Below are positions 52,410 to 60,900 of a stretch of DNA of 64,000 nt, in pieces. The stretch lies in contig OY764868.1 of the NCBI GenBank assembly GCA_963668545.1, positions 3,720,001 through 3,784,000 of the forward strand, written 5' to 3'. The position numbers and the translations under genes were made by a program. Numbering within the stretch: position 1 is the first letter of the stretch; every line of letters starts with the position of its first letter. Under the pieces are notes generated by a model. It was given only the letters and a program-made list of their open reading frames with translations. It had not been told where the DNA came from and did not search any database. This DNA comes from G963662265 sp963668545. Lineage in GTDB: Bacteria; Spirochaetota; Spirochaetia; CADAEX01.

Positions 52410-53669
52410 ATGAAAAAATCAGTATTGTTTTTCCTTGTGCTTCTGATGTTGATTCCCGCATTCTTTTTTACAGGCTGTAAAAAAGAAAAAGTGGAAAAAG
52501 AGGAAGTAGCAGCTTACCCTCCGGAAATGGATACCTGGGCAAAAGAGGCAAAACTCGGAAAATATGACAAAAACCAGGACTGGGATGAAATCATAGAAAA
52601 AGCAAAACAGGAAGGAACGGTTGTTGTCTATTCCTCCTCTTCCAGGATTGCCAGTGCAGGTGAGGAATTCTCAAAAATATATCCTGAAATAACAGTAGAA
52701 AGTTTTGACCTCGGCTCTGTAAAGACTTTTGAAAAAACAATACAGGAGCAGGATGCAGGACTTTATAATGCAGATATCATTACAACTGGGGGAAGCGGTA
52801 ACTATTACTTTGAACTGCTGAAGAAAAACAGAATTGTAAACTTTGTTCCTTCAACCCATGCTGACAATATCCCCAAGGAACTTAAGGATCCACTTCTTGT
52901 AAGGATAAATGAAGCAATAGTTTTCATGTACAACACAGAAAATCATTCTACCCCGCCGATTAAAAACCTCTGGGAACTTACAACAGAGAAATACAAGGGA
53001 AAAGTTGTAATAAAGAACCCGACCGAATCGCTTTCAAACCTCATGGGTATTGCTACTATTGTACAGCATGCTGATGAAATGGAAAAAGCATATAAAAAGC
53101 TGACAGGAGAAAAGCTTGTTCTTTCAGAGGGAGTTCCTGATGCCGGTTATGAATGGCTCTACAGGCTTATACACAATGATATAGTAATCCTTAAATCAGG
53201 GGGGAAGGTTGCCCAGGCTTCTGGACAGAAAGGTCAGGATAATGCTCCTGTTTCAATAGGTCCTCTTGCTTACGGTGCAAGTTATAACAGGAACAAGGGT
53301 TATGTTAACGGTCTGATTTATCCTGTTGAACCGGCCGACGGAGTTATCTATCCAACATACATGTCAATTGCAAGACAGGCCCCCCATCCGAACGCTGCAA
53401 AACTCTTTACAGCTTACCTTCTCGGTAATCCTGATGCAACAAGTGATACAAAAATTGAGGAACCATATACTGAAGGTGAATCCCTTAAAATACTTCAGGG
53501 AATGGCCCCGTACTACTTTGCAGGTGCCATGAGCCCGATGAAAAACATGCCTGTAGCTCCTGATGCAGTAGACTGGGACAAGATGAATATGTGGACTGTT
53601 GATCCTGAGTTCATGTGGTATGACGGACCAAAGGTTCAGGACTTCTGGATGAAGGAAACAGCTGAGTAA
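52410..53669 (+). CDS. ABC transporter substrate-binding lipoprotein, Fbp/Afu type
   Basis: This 419-residue class 2 binding protein has a lipobox ending in FFFTGC. The mature part has EGTVVVYSSSSRIASAGEEF, LYNADIITTGGSGNYYF and EPADGVIYPTYMSIARQAPHP, like ferric or phosphorylated-solute binders. The ATG at 52410 follows AAGGAG. A terminator hairpin between it and the permease suggests it is made in excess. Iron is the likely cargo; sugar phosphates are an alternative. Confidence 0.78.
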   Translation: MKKSVLFFLVLLMLIPAFFFTGCKKEKVEKEEVAAYPPEMDTWAKEAKLGKYDKNQDWDEIIEKAKQEGTVVVYSSSSRIASAGEEFSKIYPEITVESFDLGSVKTFEKTIQEQDAGLYNADIITTGGSGNYYFELLKKNRIVNFVPSTHADNIPKELKDPLLVRINEAIVFMYNTENHSTPPIKNLWELTTEKYKGKVVIKNPTESLSNLMGIATIVQHADEMEKAYKKLTGEKLVLSEGVPDAGYEWLYRLIHNDIVILKSGGKVAQASGQKGQDNAPVSIGPLAYGASYNRNKGYVNGLIYPVEPADGVIYPTYMSIARQAPHPNAAKLFTAYLLGNPDATSDTKIEEPYTEGESLKILQGMAPYYFAGAMSPMKNMPVAPDAVDWDKMNMWTVDPEFMWYDGPKVQDFWMKETAE

Positions 53670-53679
53670 ATTAAACGAC

Positions 53680-53710
53680 AAAGAGCTGTCTGAATTGATG
53701 GCTCTTTTTT
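53680..53710 (+). terminator. Terminator after the binding-protein gene
   Basis: AAAGAGC (53680-53686) and GCTCTTT (53701-53707) pair perfectly around 14 bases and run into a T-tract to 53710. Readthrough would be needed for the permease genes. Confidence 0.75.
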
Positions 53711-53749
53711 ATTAAAGTATTTTATATCCCCGGCAAGCGGGATTATTCA

Positions 53750-53789
53750 GCCGCTGTTTCATGTTAGAGTCATAACATGAAACAGCGGC
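53750..53789 (+). repeat. Perfect 16-bp hairpin before the fused permease
   Basis: GCCGCTGTTTCATGTT (53750-53765) and AACATGAAACAGCGGC (53774-53789) pair fully around an 8-base loop, 18 bp before the permease ATG. It lacks a T-run and may block 3' exonucleases or serve as an operator. Confidence 0.65.
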
Positions 53790-53807
53790 AAATAACGGGA
53801 AGTTGAG

Positions 53808-55607
53808 ATGCAGCAGAAAATTCAATTCTATACATCAAAATTAAAATCAAAGCCTGAGATAATTCTGTCAATTATCTTTGTGGCTGTTTTTGCTTTTTTA
53901 ATTGTAGTGCCTTTTGTACAGATGATTTATACGACACTGACATACCAGTCCTATGACCTCAGGCTTGAAAGAGGGGCAGAGGAGGGGGCATTTACATTAT
54001 TCCATTATAAAAGAATGTTCGGGAGTGATTTGACAAAATCCCATTTTCTCAAGCCTTTCTGGAACAGTATCAAGGTCGGGGTATCGGTAACTCTCATAGC
54101 AATGATTATCGGATCGCTTCTTGCCTGGCTTTTTGTAAGGACAGATATCCCTTACAGGAAGTTCTTTCAGACAATAATTGTTGTTCCCTACATGATACCT
54201 TCGTGGGTTATTGCTCTTGCCTGGCAGCTTTTTTTTCAGAATACAAGGACAGGCGGGCAGGCAGGGGTAATAACAGCTCTTTTCGGAATTAATATACCGG
54301 ACTGGCTTTCCTACGGATTTGTACCGATTGTAATATGTCTGGCCCTTCATTACTACTCATATACTTTTCTTCTCATGTCGGGGGCCCTGAGAACCATAGA
54401 TTCAGAGCTTGAAGAGGCCGGTTCCATAGGGGGACTTACAAGATCGCAGATCCTTATGAAAATAACATTTCCTCTGGTACTTCCGGCGCTTGGTTCCTCG
54501 TTTGTTCTTACAGTTACCAGGAGTATGGGTACTTTCGGAACTCCCGCACTTCTCGGACTTCCTGTAAGGTTTTTTACAATACCCACCCAGATCTATGCCA
54601 TGATAAATTCACGAAATATGGGAGACGGTTTTGTCCTTGCACTTGTCCTCATTATTCTTGCAGCTACATTTATTTCCATAAATAACAAGATAATAGGAGT
54701 CAGAAAGAGTTTTGTTACTATGAAGGGGAAGGGGTTCAGATCCAATCCGATGAAACTTGGAAAATTAAGGCCATTTCTCCTTGTTGTCCTTTTAATATTT
54801 ATTCTATGCCTGATTGTATTCCCCATAGTAATGCTTGCATGGAGTACTTTCATGCTTCTCCCTGATGACTATTCCTTTTCAAACCTGACAATGCATTTCT
54901 GGGCAGGAAAAAGCGATGCAACCATTGCAAGCGGTGAACCTGGTGTTTTCCTTAATAAGGGAATTATTGGTGGTACAATTAACAGCATAAAGCTGGGAGT
55001 TATTGCCGCAGTTGTAAATGCTTTTCTGGGGCTTCTGATAGGATACACTGTTGTCAAGAACAGGGGGACTAAACTCTCACAGGTAATTGAAGCAGTAGCC
55101 TTTGCTCCGTATGTTTTTCCCAGTATAGCGTTCAGTGCAATTTATCTGAGTATGTTTTCACGCTCGGTTGGGCCTATTCCAGCCCTTTACGGAACATTCT
55201 CCCTTATGGTGCTGATTGTTATTGTAAAAAACCTCCCCTTCTCATCCCGTTCCGGTATCAGCGCCATGCTGCAGGTCGATAAATCGCTTGAAGAAACTGC
55301 CAGTATACAGGGGATTCCTTTTATGAAGAGGTTCCGTCTTATTATTCTGCCGCTTTGTAAAAGCGGTTTCCTTTCAGGAATGATTCTGACATTTATTACA
55401 GCAATGAGGGAACTTTCTCTTGTAATACTTCTTGTCACTCCATCTACAAGGCTGCTGACAACAATGATTTTTTCCTATGAAACTCAGGAGCAGGAACAGC
55501 ATTCAAATGCTGTGACCCTTATTCTCCTGCTGATTATTATAATGGCTAATGTACTGATAAAAGTGCTTGTAAACAGAAAATCTGAAGAGACAATGAATTT
55601 GGGGTAA
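53808..55607 (+). CDS. Fused ABC transporter permease, FbpB type
   Basis: The 599-residue permease has twelve helices in two homologous halves (about 15-285 and 315-590). Each has the coupling motif EEAGSIGGLTRSQILMKITFP or EETASIQGIPFMKRFRLIILP. Such fusions are typical of FbpB/SfuB iron permeases. The ATPase gene begins three bases after its stop. Confidence 0.85.
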   Translation: MQQKIQFYTSKLKSKPEIILSIIFVAVFAFLIVVPFVQMIYTTLTYQSYDLRLERGAEEGAFTLFHYKRMFGSDLTKSHFLKPFWNSIKVGVSVTLIAMIIGSLLAWLFVRTDIPYRKFFQTIIVVPYMIPSWVIALAWQLFFQNTRTGGQAGVITALFGINIPDWLSYGFVPIVICLALHYYSYTFLLMSGALRTIDSELEEAGSIGGLTRSQILMKITFPLVLPALGSSFVLTVTRSMGTFGTPALLGLPVRFFTIPTQIYAMINSRNMGDGFVLALVLIILAATFISINNKIIGVRKSFVTMKGKGFRSNPMKLGKLRPFLLVVLLIFILCLIVFPIVMLAWSTFMLLPDDYSFSNLTMHFWAGKSDATIASGEPGVFLNKGIIGGTINSIKLGVIAAVVNAFLGLLIGYTVVKNRGTKLSQVIEAVAFAPYVFPSIAFSAIYLSMFSRSVGPIPALYGTFSLMVLIVIVKNLPFSSRSGISAMLQVDKSLEETASIQGIPFMKRFRLIILPLCKSGFLSGMILTFITAMRELSLVILLVTPSTRLLTTMIFSYETQEQEQHSNAVTLILLLIIIMANVLIKVLVNRKSEETMNLG

Positions 55608-55610
55608 ACT

Positions 55611-56702
55611 ATGAGTAAAATTGAACTTAAAAACATAACAAAAAAATACGGAAAAGTAACTGCAGTAAGTGATATGGATCTTTCTATAAATGAAGGGGAA
55701 TTCCTTACACTTCTGGGCCCTTCCGGCTGCGGAAAGACAACAACTCTAAGGATGATTGCCGGTCTTGAAGAGCCTACTTCCGGGGAACTCAGTTCTGACG
55801 GGAAAACATTGTTTTCAAGGGATTCCGGTATTTATGTCCCCCCTGAAAAAAGAAACCTCGGGTTCATGTTCCAGAGCTATGCTCTCTGGCCCCATATGAC
55901 AGTCAGAAAAAATATTTCTCTCGGGCTTGAAACAAGGAAAATAGCAAGGGACCTGATTAATGAAAAAGTCAGGAGAGTTCTTGATAAGGTGCAGCTTAAA
56001 GGGTATGACGCAAGGTACCCGAGTGAGCTGTCAGGAGGACAGCAGCAGAGGGTTGCCCTTGCCAGGATGATAGCTGCAGAATCTGCCATTTTCCTGATGG
56101 ATGAGCCGCTTTCAAATCTTGATGCAATGCTCAGGGTAGATATGCGTTCTGAACTTAAAAGGCTTCACAAGGAGCTCAATGCAACATCTGTATATGTAAC
56201 CCATGACCAGGTTGAGGCCCTGACCCTTTCAGACAGGATTGTTGTTATGAATGAGGGGATGATAATGCAGAGTGCAGCTCCAGAGGAGCTATACCTTAAA
56301 CCTGCAAACCTGTTTGTTGCGAAATTTGTTGGAAGCCCGAGGATAAATCTGCTTGCAGGTTCTGTAAGTTCAGAAGGGGGAAAGTACTATTTTAAAAACA
56401 GCGATGTTTCCATTCCGCTCAACTCACTTGACAGTACTCCTGTCCCTCCTGGAAAGGAGATTATTGCAGGTATAAGGTCTGAAGATATATCGATAACTAA
56501 AAATGATTCAGGTGATTACCGTATCTATTCGGTTCTTCCTGCAGGAAGCGAGACAATAATTAATGTAATCAAGGGTGAGACCCATATCACAGTCAAAGTA
56601 TCTGGATTCACTTCCCTTGCAATGGACAACATGGTTGACCTTGTTTTTAACAGGGACAAGATTTCCTTTTATGACAGGGATACAGAGAAGCTTATTTACT
56701 GA
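55611..56702 (+). CDS. ABC transporter ATPase, FbpC/PotA type
   Basis: The 363-residue ATPase has Walker A GPSGCGKTTT, the signature LSGGQQQRVALARM and Walker B IFLMDEPLSNLDAM. A C-terminal TOBE/MOP domain follows from about residue 275. It completes the binding-protein, permease, ATPase operon and is followed by a strong terminator. Confidence 0.87.
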   Translation: MSKIELKNITKKYGKVTAVSDMDLSINEGEFLTLLGPSGCGKTTTLRMIAGLEEPTSGELSSDGKTLFSRDSGIYVPPEKRNLGFMFQSYALWPHMTVRKNISLGLETRKIARDLINEKVRRVLDKVQLKGYDARYPSELSGGQQQRVALARMIAAESAIFLMDEPLSNLDAMLRVDMRSELKRLHKELNATSVYVTHDQVEALTLSDRIVVMNEGMIMQSAAPEELYLKPANLFVAKFVGSPRINLLAGSVSSEGGKYYFKNSDVSIPLNSLDSTPVPPGKEIIAGIRSEDISITKNDSGDYRIYSVLPAGSETIINVIKGETHITVKVSGFTSLAMDNMVDLVFNRDKISFYDRDTEKLIY

Positions 56703-56710
56703 TGTTCTAA

Positions 56711-56750
56711 AAATCTGCCGGTTCTTTTTTGTATGAATCGGCAGTTTTTT
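56711..56750 (+). terminator. Terminator of the Fbp-type operon
   Basis: CTGCCG (56715-56720) and CGGCAG (56739-56744) close an 18-base loop and lead into TTTTTT (56745-56750), with a matching A-run upstream. Confidence 0.85.
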
Positions 56751-56805
56751 AAAAATTGTTATTGAAACCTGATAAAAATCTTTTCAGTTTTCTATTTTAG
56801 CTGTT

Positions 56806-56821
56806 ATGATAATTGTATCAA
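56806..56821. promoter_or_regulatory. Candidate WYL operator upstream of its own gene
   Basis: ATGATAATTGTATCAA contains TGATA and TATCA around four bases. Its reverse reads TTGATACAA joined to TTATCAT, two elements that recur upstream of cas3. Confidence 0.45.
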
Positions 56822-56841
56822 TGCAAAAGTAGGAAAACAAA

Positions 56842-57825
56842 TTGAAAAGGTCCTTGTCCCGAACTACCCGTTTATCTAAAATAGAAGCAATTTTAATATC
56901 GCATGCCAAAGGATTAAGAAGATCTGATCTTGCAAAAAAGCTGGGTGTAAGCAGAGCTACGATTGGAAGAGATGTTGATGATTTAAGTCTTCAGTTGCCT
57001 GTAATTGAAGATGATTATGGCCTATTAACTATTGATAAAAAATCTTTCTTAAATACTGTCCGTCTGGATGCAGGTGAAATACAGGCTATACATATTGCCT
57101 GCAGGCTGCTTGCCAAAAACATACATTTCCCATACCCTTCAGCAGCTTCAGCACTTAGAAAGCTGGGGAATACACTTGAAAAATATAAATTCAGTTTTTC
57201 AAAAGAAATAGTCAGATCGGCGGTACTTTTTGATTATGATAATAACAGCAGAGAAAACAAGTCCAGTATATTTCTGGAAATTTTAACTGATTCTATGGTA
57301 ATGGAGAAAGCGGTTGAAATTAATTATTTTTCACGAAGAAAAAACCAGTTAGATAATCTGCTGATTCATCCATATCAAATTGAACCCTATTCTGACGGTA
57401 ATTCCCTTCATGTTATTGGTTATTCTCCAAAGAAAGAAAAAATACTCAGTTTCAAGTTTGAGAATATTACTGAAATAATTCTTACTGATAAAAAATATAG
57501 CATTCCGGATGATTTTGATTTTGATATTTTTTATCAGGATGCATGGGGGATCTGGATTAAAGATGAAGATGCGGAACTTGTAAAACTTCTTTTTTCTGAA
57601 AACGTGAAGAAAAGGGTTTGTGCTACTGTCTGGCACCGATGCGAGGAAAGAGAAGAACGGGAAGACGGCTTCCTGATCTGGAAATGCAGGATATCCGCCC
57701 CGGAGGAGATGGTTCCCTGGATCCGGGGCTGGGGGAGTGATGTGGAAGTTCTTGCTCCTGAATGGCTCAGGGAGATAATAGCAGAGGAAGCGGAGAGAAC
57801 AGTACGGCTTTATCGATCTGTATAG
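56842..57825 (+). CDS. WYL-domain transcriptional regulator
   Basis: The 327-residue protein has an N-terminal HTH (KGLRRSDLAKKLGVSRATIG), a WYL domain with INYFSRRKNQLDNLLIHPYQIEPYS, and a C-terminal WCX-like domain. WYL proteins often regulate defence genes in response to nucleic-acid ligands. The start is TTG with AGGAA eight bases upstream. It lies between the Fbp terminator and the cas operon. Confidence 0.84.
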   Translation: MKRSLSRTTRLSKIEAILISHAKGLRRSDLAKKLGVSRATIGRDVDDLSLQLPVIEDDYGLLTIDKKSFLNTVRLDAGEIQAIHIACRLLAKNIHFPYPSAASALRKLGNTLEKYKFSFSKEIVRSAVLFDYDNNSRENKSSIFLEILTDSMVMEKAVEINYFSRRKNQLDNLLIHPYQIEPYSDGNSLHVIGYSPKKEKILSFKFENITEIILTDKKYSIPDDFDFDIFYQDAWGIWIKDEDAELVKLLFSENVKKRVCATVWHRCEEREEREDGFLIWKCRISAPEEMVPWIRGWGSDVEVLAPEWLREIIAEEAERTVRLYRSV

Positions 57826-57861
57826 AAAGGTATTCATACTTTTTAAACAAGGGTTAGTTTC

Positions 57862-57895
57862 TGATAGTATTTGATACAAATGTAGATATTATCAT
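57862..57895. promoter_or_regulatory. Candidate WYL operator upstream of cas3
   Basis: TGATAGTAT (57862-57870) and ATATTATCA (57886-57894) form an inverted repeat with one mismatch. TTGATACAA (57871-57879) and TTATCAT (57889-57895) match the elements before the WYL gene, here nine bases apart. Confidence 0.45.
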
Positions 57896-58008
57896 TTGGA
57901 TATTTTTTTTTGATTTCTGTTTTATTAGGTGAAACAGATAGTGAGTATTATAAAAAAGTTCAGTTTATTAATAGCGAAAATACCATAATTGGGATGGTGA
58001 ATATTAGC

Positions 58009-60225
58009 ATGGAGAATCAAAAATTACTGGCTCATGTAAAACAGAATAAACAAGGGGATTGGATAATCCATTCTCTTGAGGAGCATCTCAATTGTGTAGC
58101 CAAAATGGCAACAGAGTTCGCAGGAATATTTGGTCTTGGGAAACTATCCACAATACAAAGTCTGGTTCATGATATTGGTAAAGCCAGCAATTCTTTTCAG
58201 CAAAGAATTGCTGGGAAAAGTGGATATGATCCCGATGCTCATGTGAAAACAGTAGACCATGCAACTTCAGGCGGACAATTTGTTGTTGAAAAATATGGCG
58301 ATGCTGGAATTCCTTTAGCTTATTCAATTATGGGGCATCATGGCGGCTTGCCCAATGGTATTGACGAGCATCAATCTTGCTTATCTCAACGATTAAAAAA
58401 AAATATTCCTGACTATGAAATGAATCTGGATGAATTACCTCTTCCAAATGAAATAAATATAAGCAACTATTTAACGAAAAAATCCAATAGTAAAATTAAA
58501 ATGCATTTTTTAATAAGAATGCTCTATTCAACTCTAGTTGATGCTGATTTTCTTGATACAGAAAGTTTTATGCATCCTGAAAAGAATCGTCTAAGGAATA
58601 ATTCCAGTAGTATTGATGAATTAATAAGATTTCTTGATGAAGATATTTCTTCATATACTGATTATACAGGTATAAATAAAGTAAGAGCTGATATCTTGAA
58701 ATGGTGCAGGGCAGCTGCCAAAATGACGCAAGGTCTTTTCTCACTTACGGTTCCAACAGGAGGCGGTAAGACAAAATCTTCAATCGCGTTTGCTTTAGAT
58801 CATTGTCTGAAATATGATTTACGCCGGATTATATATGTTATCCCATATACGAGTATAATTAGTCAGAATGCAGCTGTTTTTAAAAATATCTTTGGTTCTG
58901 ATAATGTTCTTGAGCATCACAGCAATATTGAACCGGAAAAAGAGGATTTTAGAAATAGATTGCTTTGTGAAAACTGGAATGCTCCTATTGTTGTTACGAC
59001 GAATATTCAGTTTTTTGAATCATTTTACAATAATAGAAGCTCATCATGCAGAAAATTACATAATGTAGCTGATAGTGTAATTATTTTTGATGAAGCACAG
59101 ATGCTTCCTCCTGAGTTTATGAAGCCTTGTCTCGAAGTAATTAAGGAGCTTGTTGAAAATTATGGTTGTTCTGCTGTTCTTTGTACTGCGACTCAGCCAG
59201 CTTTAAATAATAAGAAGTATTTAAAAAAACAAGCGCTTGATAATGTTAGAGAAATAATACCAGATCCAGAGAAGTTATATGAAACAGTAAGGCGTGTAAA
59301 TATTGAATATATTCCGAATTCACTTACATACGATGAATTGGTTCGGCAGGTAGCAGAATATGAAAAGGTTCTTGTTATCGTCAATACAAGAAAAGATGCA
59401 CGGGAAGTTTTTAACAGATTGCTGACAATGACAGATGCTGTGGAAGAAATCTTTCATCTCTCTACTTTTATGTGTCCCAAACATAGAAACAATATTCTGA
59501 GTGAAATTAGAATCCGTTTATTAGAAGGTCAGAACTGCAGGGTTGTTAGTACTCAGCTGATTGAAGCAGGTGTTGATATTGATTTTCCGGTGGTATTTCG
59601 AGCTGTTGCCGGGTTAGATTCAATAGCTCAAGCAGCCGGCCGCTGTAATAGGGAAGGTCGTATGAATAGGGGAAAAGTATTTGTATTCAAAGGTGAAACT
59701 TTACCGCCGCCAGGGCATTTGCGGCAGAGCGCGGAATCTGGAGAAAAAGCCATTATTCAGTTTTCTGAAGATCCTTTATGTCTTGATGCTCTTGATTATT
59801 ATTTTAATGATTTTTACTGGAAACGCTCAAATACACATGGTATGGATAGCAGAGATATTGTTGAAAGGCTGAATAATTGCGGGATAAAGCAAATTCCGTT
59901 TAAAGATATAGCTCGAGATTTTAACATAATTAACCAGAAAACAACATCTGTATTAATTCCTTTTGACAAGGAAGGAGAAGAAGTAACTGAAAAACTTAAA
60001 AATCCATATTATTTTCCTGATCATGATGACTATAGAACAGCACAACGTATTTCTATACAGGTCCTGGACAAGGTATTGAATATTCTTGTTGGTATGGGAG
60101 CTGTCTTTGATGCAAGGGGGGATGGGCAGTTCTTTATTCTTTCTAATACAGATATTTATAGTAAATATACGGGATTGTCTATTGATGATCCTCAGTTTAT
60201 AGAAAGTGAGAAACTTGTTTTATAA
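58009..60225 (+). CDS. cas3: Type I-C CRISPR helicase-nuclease Cas3
   Basis: This 738-residue Cas3 has the HD nuclease (H21, H54-D55, H84, H110-H111) and the DExH helicase. The helicase has TGGGKT at 250-255, DEAQ at 361-364 and QAAGRCNREG in the C-terminal part. It degrades target DNA recruited by Cascade. The ATG at 58009 follows GGTGA; a longer TTG frame from 57910 is less likely. Cas5 follows ten bases downstream. Confidence 0.92.
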   Translation: MENQKLLAHVKQNKQGDWIIHSLEEHLNCVAKMATEFAGIFGLGKLSTIQSLVHDIGKASNSFQQRIAGKSGYDPDAHVKTVDHATSGGQFVVEKYGDAGIPLAYSIMGHHGGLPNGIDEHQSCLSQRLKKNIPDYEMNLDELPLPNEINISNYLTKKSNSKIKMHFLIRMLYSTLVDADFLDTESFMHPEKNRLRNNSSSIDELIRFLDEDISSYTDYTGINKVRADILKWCRAAAKMTQGLFSLTVPTGGGKTKSSIAFALDHCLKYDLRRIIYVIPYTSIISQNAAVFKNIFGSDNVLEHHSNIEPEKEDFRNRLLCENWNAPIVVTTNIQFFESFYNNRSSSCRKLHNVADSVIIFDEAQMLPPEFMKPCLEVIKELVENYGCSAVLCTATQPALNNKKYLKKQALDNVREIIPDPEKLYETVRRVNIEYIPNSLTYDELVRQVAEYEKVLVIVNTRKDAREVFNRLLTMTDAVEEIFHLSTFMCPKHRNNILSEIRIRLLEGQNCRVVSTQLIEAGVDIDFPVVFRAVAGLDSIAQAAGRCNREGRMNRGKVFVFKGETLPPPGHLRQSAESGEKAIIQFSEDPLCLDALDYYFNDFYWKRSNTHGMDSRDIVERLNNCGIKQIPFKDIARDFNIINQKTTSVLIPFDKEGEEVTEKLKNPYYFPDHDDYRTAQRISIQVLDKVLNILVGMGAVFDARGDGQFFILSNTDIYSKYTGLSIDDPQFIESEKLVL

Positions 60226-60234
60226 GGAGGCATA

Positions 60235-60900
60235 ATGAGCTATGGAATAAAGTTGAAAGTCTGGGGAGATTATGCCCTGTTTACCCGCCCGGAGTTGAAG
60301 GTTGAGCGGGTAAGTTATGATGTTATAACGCCATCGGCAGCAAGGGCAATAATTGAAGCAATTTACTGGAAACCGTCAATTAGATGGGTAATAGATACTA
60401 TTACGGTGCTTAATCGCATAAAGTTTGATAATCTTCGACGAAATGAAGTTAGCATCAAAATACCTGTAGGCGCAGTATCAACTGCTATGAAAAATGGAAC
60501 ATTTTTAAGTATTTATGCTGATGATACAGAAAATAAAATACGCCAGCAAAGAGCTGCAACTGTACTTAGAGATGTGGCATATATAATAGAAGCGCATTTT
60601 GAATATGTTCAAAATACTGATGATAATGATGGAAAGCATCTTGAGATTTTTAATCGCCGTCTAAAGTCAGGACAGTGTTTTTCTCAACCATATCTTGGAA
60701 CAAGAGAGTTTAGTTGTAATTTTGAACCTGTGTCAGATAATGAAGTATCAACTTATAATGGTGAAATTAATTTAGGGTTAATGTTGTATGATATGGATTT
60801 TGTAGATAAAAAAAATCCACTGCCGATGTATTTCAGAGCAAGTATGATTAATGGAATTATCAATGTCCCTCATCCTGAATCTGAGGAGGTTTTGAGGTGA
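60235..60900 (+). CDS. cas5c: Type I-C Cas5 (Cas5d/Cas5c) pre-crRNA processing subunit
   Basis: This 221-residue protein begins with YGIKLKVWGDYALFTRPELK and has SYDVITPSAARAIIEAIYWKP, hallmarks of Cas5 of subtype I-C. In this subtype it replaces Cas6 and cuts the repeat RNA. AAGGAGG precedes the ATG. It overlaps cas8c by four bases. Confidence 0.92.
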   Translation: MSYGIKLKVWGDYALFTRPELKVERVSYDVITPSAARAIIEAIYWKPSIRWVIDTITVLNRIKFDNLRRNEVSIKIPVGAVSTAMKNGTFLSIYADDTENKIRQQRAATVLRDVAYIIEAHFEYVQNTDDNDGKHLEIFNRRLKSGQCFSQPYLGTREFSCNFEPVSDNEVSTYNGEINLGLMLYDMDFVDKKNPLPMYFRASMINGIINVPHPESEEVLR

